A DNA stretch of 64,000 nucleotides from Hyphomicrobium sp. 99. GTDB taxonomy: Bacteria; Pseudomonadota; Alphaproteobacteria; Rhizobiales; Hyphomicrobiaceae. Position 1 is the first letter of the stretch. Each line of letters opens with the position of its first letter. The position numbers and the translations under genes are program-made. Where the stretch lies: assembly GCF_000384335.2 (NCBI RefSeq), contig NZ_KQ031382.1:682001-746000 (forward strand). The letters run 5' to 3'. Below are positions 17,081 to 26,722 of this stretch, in pieces. Under the pieces are notes generated by a model. That model made no database searches and was not told the DNA's origin. It saw only the letters and a program-made list of their open reading frames with translations.

Positions 17081-17385
17081 GACAATAAACCGCAGATGAA
17101 AGTTCAACTTGATTACTCCTATGCCCCGAAAGCGGCAAAACATTGGAACTTATTTGTTAAACGGTTGCTAAGGCTTTCGGAGAAATCGTCACGATGCCGA
17201 CGATTAACCTCTGTCAGGGTGCGAAAGCGGAACGTGACGCGGCGAGTTTTGGAGTTTGGCTGTGGTGGCAGCGAGACAATAGAGCTATATGACCCTGCGT
17301 GAGGCGCGCCGGTATTAATGCGGAGTTCGCGCCCTTTGTAGGCCCTAAGGCCAATTAGAAACACTCTGAGAGATCCGGCAGATAC
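17081..17385. other. Divergent promoter region with an inverted repeat at 17184-17205
   Basis: 305 bases between the DUF2147 gene (minus) and the DevCAB-like operon (plus). It contains AATCGTC, eight bases, GACGATT, a perfect 7-bp inverted repeat of the size of a dimeric repressor site. No gene is seen in it. Confidence 0.4.
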
Positions 17386-18516
17386 ATGGTTTTTACTCTC
17401 GCGCTTCGTAACTTGTTGCACGATCGCGTTCGCTTGGCGGTTACGCTTATTGGTATTCTTTTCTCCATCGTCCTTGTGGCTGTGCAACTCGGTTTATACC
17501 TCGGGTCGAGCCGGATGATCACGGCCAATATTGCCCGCTCGAACGCAGACCTCATCGTGACGACCTTCGGCGCTAAAAGCTTCGAAGACGGCGGTCTCCT
17601 GTTGGGCGATCGCGAGCGTCACCAGGCGCTGGCGACCCCCGGCGTCGAAAGCGTCGTGCCTTTGGTCGTCGCCTTCGCAGAATGGCGCAAGCCCGAAGGC
17701 GGTTCCTCGCGTGTGGTTCTTATCGGCGCCGATGCTGACGATCAGGGCCTCGTTCCTTGGGGCCTGACGCAAGGAACGGTTGAAGACATCAAGGCGCCCG
17801 ACGCCATCGCCGTTGATCGCACGTACCTGAGCGAGCTCGGCGTCAACGGCGTCGGCGACACGGCCCAGGCCGCGAACGGCCGCGTCAAGATCCGGGCACT
17901 GACGGAAGGCATCCGCTCCTTCACGCAATCGCCTTATGCATACACGACGCTCAGCCGTGCTCGGCAGTTGCTCGGCGTCGATGACGATAAGACAACTTTC
18001 CTGCTCGTGAAGCTTGCTCCCGGAGCGAACATCACCAACGTTCAAAAAGATCTCGCGCATCGCCTCGATTCAGCTGACGTGCTGACCAAGGACGAATTCG
18101 AAAGCCGCAGCCTCAAGCAATGGCTCTTCCGCACGGGCGCGGGCTTGGCGCTTATCGGCGGCGCGATCCTCGGCAGCCTCGTGGGAACCGTCATCGTCGC
18201 TCAGACGCTGTACTCGAGCACGAAGGATCACATTCACGAATTTGCAACGCTCCGCGCTCTCGGATCGTCTAGAGGCTACATCTACAAAGTTATTTTGGCT
18301 CAGGCCGGCTTGAGCGCGATCATGGGTTACGTGCTCGGCATGGTAATTGCCTTATTGATACTCTACTTGAGTAGGAATTCGTCGTTGCCGTTGGTGATGA
18401 CGCCGGGCTTGGCATTCTGGCTTTTCGCACTGACGCTATTCATGTGCGCGATCTCGGCGCTTTCGGCCATCGTCAAAGTAACGAAGATAGATCCGGCTAC
18501 GGTGTTTGCGAGATGA
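17386..18516 (+). CDS. FtsX-like ABC transporter permease (DevC family)
   Basis: 376 residues. N-terminal helix (LIGILFSIVLVAVQLGLYLG, about 22-42), a large periplasmic domain (about 45-245), then three C-terminal helices in the FtsX/MacB arrangement (AGLALIGGAILGSLVGTVIVAQTLYSS; AGLSAIMGYVLGMVIALLILY; AFWLFALTLFMCAISALSAI). It is the membrane subunit of a tripartite exporter together with the next two genes. The stop overlaps the ATPase start as ATGA, so translation is coupled. The DevC family exports glycolipids in cyanobacterial heterocysts; the substrate here is unknown. Confidence 0.85.
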   Translation: MVFTLALRNLLHDRVRLAVTLIGILFSIVLVAVQLGLYLGSSRMITANIARSNADLIVTTFGAKSFEDGGLLLGDRERHQALATPGVESVVPLVVAFAEWRKPEGGSSRVVLIGADADDQGLVPWGLTQGTVEDIKAPDAIAVDRTYLSELGVNGVGDTAQAANGRVKIRALTEGIRSFTQSPYAYTTLSRARQLLGVDDDKTTFLLVKLAPGANITNVQKDLAHRLDSADVLTKDEFESRSLKQWLFRTGAGLALIGGAILGSLVGTVIVAQTLYSSTKDHIHEFATLRALGSSRGYIYKVILAQAGLSAIMGYVLGMVIALLILYLSRNSSLPLVMTPGLAFWLFALTLFMCAISALSAIVKVTKIDPATVFAR

Positions 18517-19265
18517 CAACGACCCCCGTCATGCAAGCGGATAATATCGTCAAGGAGCTTGGCTCCGGCGCTGGCTTGGTGGTCGCCGTCAAAGGCGTCT
18601 CACTGGAGCTGGTCCCCGGGGAGCTGACGCTTCTGATGGGGCCTTCGGGCTCTGGCAAAACCACGCTTCTCTCGATCCTCGGCTGCATCATGAAGCCGAC
18701 ATCGGGAAGCATCCGCATCGCCGGTAAGCTCATCGACGGCTTGTCCGCTGAAGAACTGGCCAAGGTGCGTAGGGAACACCTCGGTTTCATTTTCCAATCC
18801 TACAACCTGTTCCCGACGTTGAATGCGATCGAGAACGTTCGCATCGCTCTCGACGTCAGGGGCGTCAAAGGTTTCGCTGCTACGAGCCGCTCGGAAGAGG
18901 TTCTGCGTGAAGTGGGTCTCGGCCACCGCCTGACCAACTATCCGCGCAACCTGTCGGGCGGCGAACAGCAGCGGGTCGCGGTCGCTCGCGCGATCGCAAG
19001 TTCACCCTCGATCGTGCTCGCTGACGAACCGACCGCCGCGCTCGACAGCGAGAACGGACACGCGGTGATGGCGCTACTGTCGCGCATTGCCAAGGAACAG
19101 CATCGCAGCGTGCTTGCTGTAACGCACGACCCGCGAACCTTGGGTTACGCCGATCGCGTCGTACGCATCGAAGACGGAAGAATCGTCGGCGAAGAGCGCC
19201 GGCCGGAAGGCATCGATGCCCCCGAAATCACGGATTTGACGAAGAGGCGAAAGCTGCATGCTTAA
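18513..19265 (+). CDS. ABC transporter ATPase (DevA/LolD/MacB family)
   Basis: 250 residues from the ATG at 18513, chosen over the longer frame because it forms an ATGA overlap with the permease stop. Walker A GPSGSGKTT, Q-loop FQSYNLFPTL, signature NLSGGEQQRVAVARAIA, Walker B IVLADEPTAALD and H-loop VTHDPRT are all present. The FQSYNLFPTLNAIEN region places it in the LolD/MacB/DevA branch that works with FtsX-like permeases. It powers export by the permease and adaptor encoded on either side. Confidence 0.92.
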   Translation: MTTTPVMQADNIVKELGSGAGLVVAVKGVSLELVPGELTLLMGPSGSGKTTLLSILGCIMKPTSGSIRIAGKLIDGLSAEELAKVRREHLGFIFQSYNLFPTLNAIENVRIALDVRGVKGFAATSRSEEVLREVGLGHRLTNYPRNLSGGEQQRVAVARAIASSPSIVLADEPTAALDSENGHAVMALLSRIAKEQHRSVLAVTHDPRTLGYADRVVRIEDGRIVGEERRPEGIDAPEITDLTKRRKLHA

Positions 19266-20361
19266 GAAGATTGATCCCAACGTCTCGGCCATTCTGGCCG
19301 CTGGCGCCCTGGCGTTGCTGGGTGGTTTTGCTTTTAACTCCCTGACGCACAGCGAGACGATGTTCTCGGGTGTGACAGGCTCGGCGCACGCCGATACCAC
19401 GGCGCCTGCCGCGCAATGGGCGGCATCCGCCACCGCGAGAGTTGAGCCGAAGGACGGTGAAGTTCGCATCGCCAGCGAAGTCGGCGGCAAGATTGCCGAG
19501 GTCCTGGCTAACACCAACGATCAAGTGAAAGCCGGCGATCTCCTGATCCGCCTCGACGACGCCGATTATTACAACAAGATCGCAGCGGCCTCCGCCGAAG
19601 CCAGCGTTCGCGAGCGTGAGCGCAGCGAAGAAGCGGCAACGGGTCCGGCTCTCGATCGCCGCAACGCCGAAGACGCGGTCGCCAAAGCGCAGCGTGACGT
19701 TTTCGCCGCCCACGAGGCTTTCGACTCAGCTTACCGCGCTCAGAAAACCGAAAAAGGCGATGCCGACGCGGTCGAAAAGGCTCGCAAGAATCTCGCTGAT
19801 AAGGTCGACGCTTTGGCCGCCGCAAAGAAGAAGCTTGCGCAGGTCAATGCTCAGCCGAACATGCCCCTGCAGCAGCGTTTGGAATCGTCACTGGCTCTCG
19901 CCCGTTCGGATCTGACCTCGGCTGAACTCGCCCTCGAGCGTACGCGTATTCGCGCACCGGCTGACGGCACCGTTCTGAATGTTTTGGCCCGCGTCGGTGA
20001 AACCGCGGTTCCCTCGCCCGAAAGCTCCGTCGTGGTCTTCGGCGACATGTCGAGTCTTCGCCTTCGCGCAGAAGTCGAAGAGCGAGACGCTGCAAGAGTT
20101 CACGTCGGTCAGCGCGTCGTCGTGAAGGCGGACGCCTTCCCGGATAAGACCTTCGAAGGCACCGTCACATCGATCTCGCAGTCGTTGGCAGCTCCGCGAA
20201 TTGCAACCCGCGGTCCGCGCCGTCCGAACGATGTCGAGGTTGTCGAAGTCATGGTCTCGCTCGATGATCACCCGCCGCTTTTCACCGGCATGCGCGTCGA
20301 CACCTTCTTCAAGCTCGACAATCAGGCCGCGAACGCATCGAGCGGCACGAAAACGAACTAA
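19258..20361 (+). CDS. Membrane fusion (HlyD/DevB-type) adaptor
   Basis: 367 residues. N-terminal membrane anchor (SAILAAGALALLGGFAFNSL). Lipoyl half-motifs flank a long alpha-helical hairpin: first half near residue 75 (GGKIAEVLANTNDQVKAGDLLIRLDD), coiled coil about 100-220 (Ala/Lys/Glu-rich), second half near 230 (TRIRAPADGTVLNVLARVGE), then a beta-barrel domain. It links the inner-membrane ABC complex to an outer-membrane channel, not encoded here. Its start overlaps the ATPase gene by eight bases, with GAGG upstream. A strong terminator ends the three-gene operon. Confidence 0.88.
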   Translation: MLKKIDPNVSAILAAGALALLGGFAFNSLTHSETMFSGVTGSAHADTTAPAAQWAASATARVEPKDGEVRIASEVGGKIAEVLANTNDQVKAGDLLIRLDDADYYNKIAAASAEASVRERERSEEAATGPALDRRNAEDAVAKAQRDVFAAHEAFDSAYRAQKTEKGDADAVEKARKNLADKVDALAAAKKKLAQVNAQPNMPLQQRLESSLALARSDLTSAELALERTRIRAPADGTVLNVLARVGETAVPSPESSVVVFGDMSSLRLRAEVEERDAARVHVGQRVVVKADAFPDKTFEGTVTSISQSLAAPRIATRGPRRPNDVEVVEVMVSLDDHPPLFTGMRVDTFFKLDNQAANASSGTKTN

Positions 20362-20380
20362 TCAGTTTAGCCTGACAGCA

Positions 20381-20413
20381 AAAAGGGCGTCCGCGATCAG
20401 CGGGCGCCCTTTT
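20381..20413 (+). terminator. Terminator of the DevCAB-like operon
   Basis: AAAAGGGCG pairs with CGCCCTTTT, and CCGC with GCGG, joined by one G-U wobble around the loop GATCA, giving about 14 bp followed by TTTTCTT. It is placed 20 bases after the adaptor stop and just before the convergent TerB-like gene. Confidence 0.85.
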
Positions 20414-20436
20414 CTTATTCGTTCGAGACGGCAGCT

Positions 20437-21591
20437 TCAGGCTGCCGCCCGCGCCGTCGCATCGATCTGCGCAGTCAGCCGCGGATCGAGTCTAAGGGCA
20501 CTCGCGAGTGCTGATAAAAACTGCGCTTCCGCTGGAGAATTGTCGGAAATGGCGATGCGAGCTGCCGTGTAAAGTTGGCAGGCTTCCTGTGGCGTCGCGC
20601 ATGACGCCGCCAGTTCTTCAACAGATTTCGGATTGTTGAGTTCATTCGCGAGGAACTCTTCCGACTGACGGTCGAGACCAGCCTGGCTTAGACCGGAAAT
20701 GATCTTCTCGTGCTCGCTGGCGTCTATCCGCCCGTCGGCTGCCGCCGCCGCGATCATCGCTTGCACGTAGTTGACCGCCGCGTCGTTCGTCACGGCTGCG
20801 GGCTCGAAGCCTGAGCCCGTCGGCGGCACCTCGGTCGCGGATGGCGTAGCGCCTGTAATGAGGGGTTTTCCTGCCTGGTAGTTTTGCAAGGCCTTGTAGG
20901 CGAGGCCACCGATCATCGCGATTGCGCCGAGCTTCGCAGCGCCTGCCGCAACCGATCGGCCCGAACTCGTTCCGAGCAGCAGACCGCCGAGTCCGCCCGC
21001 AGCTGCACCCGCGGAGTAAGGATTGTTTTGAATGAAGTCTTTCAACTTTCCGAGGATCTGTGCCGCTTGCGGATCAGATGCCAGGCGCCCGAGAGCATCG
21101 CTCGCGCCGGTCTCGTTGCCGATGCGCGCCGAACCTTCTCGAACGCCCTGCGTCGCCTGTGTAAGGACATTGCTCAGAATATCCCCGATGCTGCCGCCGC
21201 TGCCTGTAACCGAACCGCCTGCTTGGCCGAGCTTGTTCTTGATCTCCTCGAAGATGCTCTGCAAATCCGAACCGGAAGTTCCACCCATCTGCCCGGGCTG
21301 AGTCTGACCAGATGGCGGCGACGTTTGCGTTGCACCGGGTGCTTGAGCCTGCGCTTGGGAAAGGCTTCGGCCGATCTGGTTCAGAATATCTCCAAAACCG
21401 CCGCCGCTGCCGGCGCCCGTTTGCGCACTTGCACCACTTCCGCCCCCGGCGTTCCGGAGAATGTCATTCAAAATATCTCCAATGCTGCCGCCGTTCGGCT
21501 GGCCGCTGCCATTCGGTTGTGTTGGTGTTGAAGAGTTCGCAGGCGCTGCTCCGCGAACAATATTTTCGAGCATGGATTTGGCGTCGAACAT
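20437..21591 (-). CDS. DUF533/TerB-domain protein with Gly-rich GDIL repeats
   Basis: 384 residues. The N-terminal 160 residues are Gly/Ser/Gln-rich and contain repeated short helical motifs (GGSIGDILNDIL near 35, GGGFGDILNQIG near 65, GGSIGDILSNVL near 130). A hydrophobic Gly/Ala segment follows (AGAAAGGLGGLLLGTSSGRS, near 195). The C-terminal third is a TerB-like helical domain with MIAAAAADGRIDASEHEKI and the ARIAISDNSPAEAQFLSALA segment, the acidic metal-binding pattern of this family. Homologues are often annotated as tellurite-resistance TerB or DUF533; actual tellurite resistance is unproven. Probably inner-membrane associated. Confidence 0.75.
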   Translation of the reverse strand: MFDAKSMLENIVRGAAPANSSTPTQPNGSGQPNGGSIGDILNDILRNAGGGSGASAQTGAGSGGGFGDILNQIGRSLSQAQAQAPGATQTSPPSGQTQPGQMGGTSGSDLQSIFEEIKNKLGQAGGSVTGSGGSIGDILSNVLTQATQGVREGSARIGNETGASDALGRLASDPQAAQILGKLKDFIQNNPYSAGAAAGGLGGLLLGTSSGRSVAAGAAKLGAIAMIGGLAYKALQNYQAGKPLITGATPSATEVPPTGSGFEPAAVTNDAAVNYVQAMIAAAAADGRIDASEHEKIISGLSQAGLDRQSEEFLANELNNPKSVEELAASCATPQEACQLYTAARIAISDNSPAEAQFLSALASALRLDPRLTAQIDATARAAA

Positions 21592-21682
21592 GGCGGGGGT
21601 CCTTCTGTTGCAGCCGCTCGGGCTGGAACGTAGGCACGCGCTCCCTCATGCACAATCAGCCCTCGCAACATTCCTTTCGGAT

Positions 21683-24600
21683 TTATTCCGCGGCGAGCGG
21701 CAACGGACGATGGCTCTGGGCGTTGGGCGACTTGGCCGGTGTCGTCTGGGCTTCGTCAGGCGGCTCGTCCCGCGGACCGATGAAGCGCCCGAAAACGCGC
21801 TGCATCAGATTGCCGAGGTCGTCCATCACGGTAAAGAACGACGGCACGAAAACCAGTGACAGCATCGTCGAAACCAACAAGCCGCCAATCACCGCAATCG
21901 CCATCGGCGCGCGGAATTCGCCGCCGTCGCCGAGTGCAAAAGCGCTGGGGAGCATGCCCGCCGCCATCGCCAGCGTCGTCATGATGATGGGTCGCGCGCG
22001 CTTGCGGCCAGCATCAATGATCGCAGTGCGGCGATCCACGCCTGCAGCAATCTCCTCGATCGCAAAGTCGACGAGCATGATCGCGTTCTTCGTCACAATG
22101 CCCATGAGCATCAGGAGGCCGATGTAAACCGGCATGCTGATCGGATTGTTGGTGACGAGCAAACTCAACGCAACGCCGCCGAACGACAGTGGCAACGACA
22201 AGAGGATCGTGATCGGCTGAAACACGCTACCGAAGAGCAGGAGCAACAGGCCAAGCACGATCAAAACGCCGGTGCCCATCGCTGTGATGAATCCATCCGC
22301 GACCTCGTCCTGAACCTCCGCATCGCCGGACGGCTGCAACGTCACCGTTTCAGGCAGCTTCAAACCCTGAACGACATTGAGAAACTCTTCGCGCGCCGTA
22401 CTCAAAGCTACGCCGCGATCGAGATCGACCCCGACGACCGCGCGCCGCAACCGATCGAAGCGCTCAACGGACGCCGGACCGCGTCCGAATTCGACTGTCG
22501 CAACCGCCGTCAATGGAATTGCTTTTCCGGCGGAGTTGGTCAGGCGCAATTGCTCGATCTGTTTGAGGTCCGACCGCATGCTCTCCTCGAGCTGCACGCG
22601 GATCGGAATTTGCCGGTCGCCGATCGTGAACTTCGCAAGGTTGAATCCCGTGTCGCCGATCGTTGCGACACGAATGGCCTCCGCGATCTGATCGGGAGCG
22701 ATGCCGAGGCGAGCCGCAACATCGAGGCGCGGCACGATGCGAATTTCGGGCCGCTCCGTCGAGCCGGACGCGGCGACGTTGCGGAATCCCGGAACGCTGC
22801 GCAATGCCGTCTCGACCTTGCCGATAGCATCGTTCAAATCATCGCCGTTGCGCGACAGCATCGAGAACGAAAGCTCTCGCTCGCCGCGCTCGTTGACGTA
22901 CCAGGCGCGCGTATCGGGAACGTCGGAAATCTTTGCAGCGATGATCGACTTGAGCTGCTTCTGCGTAAGCTTGCGCTGTGTCTTGGGAACGAGCTTCACG
23001 AAAAGCGACGCGCGGCGAACTTCAAGCTGACCCGTCGGGCTCGTGCCACCAAGCACGAACACCTGAGTGACCTCGGGAATGGTCCGAAGCGACTTGACGA
23101 GTTCATCGGTCGTAGCGCGCGTCTCGTCGAGCTGCGTTCCCGGCGGTAATTCAACCGACACGACGATGCGAGATGTGTCTTCATCGGGAAGGAAGCCGGT
23201 CGGCAACAGCGTCGTCGCATAGATGGACGCGGAGAAAAGCGCGACGCCCGAGATCAATGTCAAATAGCGATGGCGCAGCGTCGCCCCAAGAAACCGGGTG
23301 TAGGAGCGCATGATCGCGCCGTCCACGTGCGGCTCTTCCGGAATGGGGCGCAACAGATAGGCAGCCATCATCGGCGTTATCAGACGCGCCACTAAGAGTG
23401 ACACGAGCACCGCCACCGCGACGGTCATGCCGAACTGCTTGAAGTACTGGCCCGCGATGCCGCCCATGAACGACACGGGCGCGAAGATCGCGACGATCGT
23501 CAGCGTGATGGCGATGACGGCGAGGCCGATTTCGTCGGCGGCCTCGATTGCCGCGCGATAGGGGGATTTCCCCATGTGCATATGGCGCACGATATTCTCG
23601 ATCTCGACGATCGCGTCGTCGACGAGAATGCCGGTTGCGAGCGTGATGCCGAGCAGGCTGACGAGATTGAGCGAAAATCCGAGCGCGCTCATCGCCCAGA
23701 ATGTCGGTATGGCCGCGAGCGGCAGCGCAATAGCGGAAATGAGCGTCGCGCGCCAGTTGCGAAGGAAGACGAACACGACGAGCACCGCCAGCACGGCGCC
23801 CTCGACCAGCGTTTCCATCGCCGCAACGTAGTTGCCGCGCGTATAGGCGACCGCGTCGTCGATCTTCGTCAGTTTGACGTCGGGATATTCGGCTTCGAGA
23901 CTTTTGAGCGATGCGTTGACGGCATCCGCCACCGAAAGATCGCTCGTGCCCTTGGTGCGAAAAACCGAGAACGAGACGACAGGCTGGCCGTTGAGACGTC
24001 CGAAAGATCGCTGCTCGCTGGCATCGTCGATGACACGGCCCAGGTCCTTGAGGCGAACTTCGCGTCCACCCGCGAGGATAATTTTGGCATCTGACAACGC
24101 CTCGACCTGGCGCGCGCCGGCAAGCGTGCGGATCGCTTGCTCCTGGCTGCCGACTTCCCCGCGGCCCGACCCGAGATCGACGTTTGTCGCACGGACTTGG
24201 GCGTTCACCTGCGCCGCGGTGATGCCGTAAGCGAGAAGCTTATCGGGATCGAGATTGATGCGAATTTCTCGATCGACGCCGCCGTAGCGCTCGACGCGGC
24301 CGACGCCCTTCGTCGCCTGCAGCTTGCGCTTGATGACGTCGTCGACATGCCACGAAAGCTCTTCGAGCGTCATTCCGGGCGACGTCGCCGCAAACGACAG
24401 GATCGCTTGGCCTTCGACGTCGACGCGTTCGATGACCGGCTCGTCGATTGTACGCGGAAGATCGGCGCGAATTTTCGCAACGGCGTCTCTGACGTCGTTC
24501 AACGCCCGGTCGGTATTCGTCTCGAGCCTGAATTCCAGCACGGTTGCCGATAGGCCGTCGGTCAGTGTCGAAGTGATGTGCTTGACGCCGGTGATATTGG

Positions 24601-24820
24601 CGACGACGTCTTCGATGACTTTCGTCACCTGTGTCTCGAGTTCCGCAGGCGCGGCGCCTGATTGCGTGACCTTCACCGAAATGATCGGAACGTCGATGTT
24701 GGGAAAGCGCGTGACGGGCAGCGATTTAAAGCTCAGCGCGCCGAGCAGCATCAGCACGGCGAAGAGCACGATAGACGGAACCGGTCGGCGTATCGACCAG
24801 GCGGAAATATTGATGCGCAT
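21683..24820 (-). CDS. RND efflux transporter, HAE-1 family
   Basis: 1045 residues, the normal length for AcrB-type pumps. TM1 is at residues 12-30 after MRINISAWSIRRPVPS; porter-domain repeats lie at about 45-330 and 565-860; the TM4 motif GILVDDAIVEIENI lies near 400 with the acidic pair of the proton relay; the second half has GLLMLMGIVTKNAIMLVDFA, typical of HAE-1 proteins with a single TM10 lysine region. It should expel hydrophobic compounds using the proton gradient. The start overlaps the adaptor stop as TAATG. No outer-membrane factor gene follows, so a TolC-like protein must come from elsewhere. Confidence 0.92.
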   Translation of the reverse strand: MRINISAWSIRRPVPSIVLFAVLMLLGALSFKSLPVTRFPNIDVPIISVKVTQSGAAPAELETQVTKVIEDVVANITGVKHITSTLTDGLSATVLEFRLETNTDRALNDVRDAVAKIRADLPRTIDEPVIERVDVEGQAILSFAATSPGMTLEELSWHVDDVIKRKLQATKGVGRVERYGGVDREIRINLDPDKLLAYGITAAQVNAQVRATNVDLGSGRGEVGSQEQAIRTLAGARQVEALSDAKIILAGGREVRLKDLGRVIDDASEQRSFGRLNGQPVVSFSVFRTKGTSDLSVADAVNASLKSLEAEYPDVKLTKIDDAVAYTRGNYVAAMETLVEGAVLAVLVVFVFLRNWRATLISAIALPLAAIPTFWAMSALGFSLNLVSLLGITLATGILVDDAIVEIENIVRHMHMGKSPYRAAIEAADEIGLAVIAITLTIVAIFAPVSFMGGIAGQYFKQFGMTVAVAVLVSLLVARLITPMMAAYLLRPIPEEPHVDGAIMRSYTRFLGATLRHRYLTLISGVALFSASIYATTLLPTGFLPDEDTSRIVVSVELPPGTQLDETRATTDELVKSLRTIPEVTQVFVLGGTSPTGQLEVRRASLFVKLVPKTQRKLTQKQLKSIIAAKISDVPDTRAWYVNERGERELSFSMLSRNGDDLNDAIGKVETALRSVPGFRNVAASGSTERPEIRIVPRLDVAARLGIAPDQIAEAIRVATIGDTGFNLAKFTIGDRQIPIRVQLEESMRSDLKQIEQLRLTNSAGKAIPLTAVATVEFGRGPASVERFDRLRRAVVGVDLDRGVALSTAREEFLNVVQGLKLPETVTLQPSGDAEVQDEVADGFITAMGTGVLIVLGLLLLLFGSVFQPITILLSLPLSFGGVALSLLVTNNPISMPVYIGLLMLMGIVTKNAIMLVDFAIEEIAAGVDRRTAIIDAGRKRARPIIMTTLAMAAGMLPSAFALGDGGEFRAPMAIAVIGGLLVSTMLSLVFVPSFFTVMDDLGNLMQRVFGRFIGPRDEPPDEAQTTPAKSPNAQSHRPLPLAAE

Positions 24821-26034
24821 TACTTCGCCTCGCTCACCCGCGCCTCGGGCAAGACCGGGCGCACGACGTCACCGTCGCGTAAAAAGGTCCCCGAACGCGT
24901 GACAACCAGATCGCCATCTTTGACGCCGTCTTTGATCTCGACGAGATCGCCGGAAACCAAGCCCACCGAAACCTGATGTTTTTGAACCGTATCGTCCCTG
25001 ACGACCTGTACGGATGTGGAACCTTGATTGAAGGTGACGGCCGAAGCCGGAACAGCAAGGCCGCGGCTCGAATCCGTCTCGATGCGGCCGCGTGCGTACG
25101 AACCGATCCTGAGCGCCGGATTGACGCCGAGGAAGATCTTCACGCGGCCAAGCCGGGTCGTCTTGTCGACTTCGGGCGAGACGAGGCGAACCGTTCCTTC
25201 GAAGTCGCCGTTCTGGGGCACGGTGACGACCGCCTTTTGCCCGACCTTGACCTTCTTCAACTCGGTTTCGACGATCTCGGCATCGAGTTCAATTTCACCG
25301 TTTTCAATGATGCGGAACATCGGTTCCCCGACCGTTGATGCCATCGCGCCGATGCGTCCCATGCGCCGGCTGATGACGCCGTCTGCAGGCGCGGTCACTT
25401 GGGTATTGTTCCGGCGCCACAAGAGTTCTCGGCGTTGCGCCTCGACTTGCGCTTTCTCTGCTTTCGCGGCCGTAAGCCCGTCGCGCGCCGCGATGAGCTG
25501 CGCCGCAGTCGTGTGTGCCGCACTCTCGCGCTGATCGTAGGTCGAGCCTGAGAGATATCCGGATTGCTTCAAGGGCACGGCGCGTTCGAATTGCGCGGTC
25601 GCTTCTTTCGACTGCGCTTCCGATTGCACGATCTGGCTCTCAGCCTGCGCGATGGCAGCATCGGCCCGCGCAATATTTGCATCGTTTTGCGCAAGCTGCG
25701 CATCGAGCTGCTCCGCGACGAGGCGCGCGAGAACCTGACCCTTTTTGACTTTGTCGCCTTCGTCCGCGAGAAGCTCGAGAACGCGCAGACCATCGACCTC
25801 GGGCGATACGAGAATTTCCTCGCGCGGCACGAGCGAACCTGAAACGGCGGCGGTCTCGACGAAATTTTCGATCGCGACCTTCGAAACGGTGACGGAGGGA
25901 GCAGCAACGGGCTTTGCGGCTTCGAGCCTCTCGGCTTGCACTTCTGCCGTATGTTTCTTCTCGACGTAAACGTAGGCGCCCCCAGCCGCTGCACCCGCAG
26001 CCAGAAGACCGAAGAAAAATTTTCTAAGACTCAT
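24820..26034 (-). CDS. RND-type membrane fusion adaptor
   Basis: 404 residues. N-terminal anchor (FFFGLLAAGAAAGGAYVYV), then a lipoyl half (LRVLELLADEGDKVKKGQVLARL, near 90), an alpha-hairpin (ANIARADAAIAQAESQIVQSEAQ, 115-190), the second lipoyl half (VTAPADGVISRRMGRIGAM, near 215), a beta-barrel and a membrane-proximal domain near 330-390. It bridges the RND pump and an outer-membrane channel. Its ATG overlaps the tetR stop as ATGA, so regulator, adaptor and pump form one coupled operon. Confidence 0.9.
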   Translation of the reverse strand: MSLRKFFFGLLAAGAAAGGAYVYVEKKHTAEVQAERLEAAKPVAAPSVTVSKVAIENFVETAAVSGSLVPREEILVSPEVDGLRVLELLADEGDKVKKGQVLARLVAEQLDAQLAQNDANIARADAAIAQAESQIVQSEAQSKEATAQFERAVPLKQSGYLSGSTYDQRESAAHTTAAQLIAARDGLTAAKAEKAQVEAQRRELLWRRNNTQVTAPADGVISRRMGRIGAMASTVGEPMFRIIENGEIELDAEIVETELKKVKVGQKAVVTVPQNGDFEGTVRLVSPEVDKTTRLGRVKIFLGVNPALRIGSYARGRIETDSSRGLAVPASAVTFNQGSTSVQVVRDDTVQKHQVSVGLVSGDLVEIKDGVKDGDLVVTRSGTFLRDGDVVRPVLPEARVSEAK

Positions 26035-26687
26035 CGACGCCCCTCACGTGCGGAAACCTTCGAGCGGGAAACCTTCTGTTCCACCGGTTCCCGCTTAACT
26101 GGATTGAGCAGACTGCCGATGAGGTCGACGACCACAGGCAGCATGGCGGCCATGTCGGCATCCGGATAAATGGCGCGGCGCCAGAACATTCCGTCGCCGA
26201 CGACATTGAAGACGCTCACGAGCGTCTGGATGTCCGCGCGCGGAGCAATGCGCCCTTCCTCCTGGAGACGCCGAAACAACGCTTCGAAGTTGTCCGAGCA
26301 GAATTTGTCGACGCTCATGAAAATTTCGGCGATGCGCGGATTGCGTGTCGCCTCGATGCCCATCTCGACGACGAAACGCTGCTTCTCGGGTCCCTCATTG
26401 ATGAAGTAGTGCTGGCCGATCGCGCTCAGCGCCTCGAGAAAATCGGGCGCGGCCGCAAGCGCGGCGAACCGCTCGGCAAATTCCGCCCGGTCGCGTTCGC
26501 AGAGGCCAGCGATGAGCGCTTCCTTGCTATCGAAATAAACGTAGAGAGCGCCGGGACTGACGGCCGCTTCCCGACAGATCGTCTGCATCGTGGTGGCGTG
26601 GAACCCACCGCGAGAAAAGCATCGGAGCGCCGCGTCGAGAATGTGTTCTCGCCGGGCGCGCTGAGTGTCTGGCTTGAGCTTCGGCAT
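26031..26687 (-). CDS. TetR/AcrR-family transcriptional regulator
   Basis: 218 residues. The N-terminal helix-turn-helix domain (about 10-60) reads REHILDAALRCFSRGGFHATTMQTIC, then SPGALYVYFDSKEALIAGL, a clear TetR signature. The C-terminal ligand domain (70-205) matches the AcrR/BetI-like C-terminal type. It is the first gene of the operon with adaptor and pump, so it is most likely an autoregulated repressor of them, released by a pump substrate. Two similar palindromic boxes lie 37-90 bases upstream of its start. Confidence 0.9.
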   Translation of the reverse strand: MPKLKPDTQRARREHILDAALRCFSRGGFHATTMQTICREAAVSPGALYVYFDSKEALIAGLCERDRAEFAERFAALAAAPDFLEALSAIGQHYFINEGPEKQRFVVEMGIEATRNPRIAEIFMSVDKFCSDNFEALFRRLQEEGRIAPRADIQTLVSVFNVVGDGMFWRRAIYPDADMAAMLPVVVDLIGSLLNPVKREPVEQKVSRSKVSAREGRR

Positions 26688-26722
26688 CGCCGTGATCGTC
26701 CGTGTGCAAGCGAGAATAAAAA

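Noticed and set aside
17386-20361. The DevCAB-like operon as a new export system
   Set aside because: All three components fit the known DevBCA/MacAB-type exporter architecture; only the substrate is unknown.
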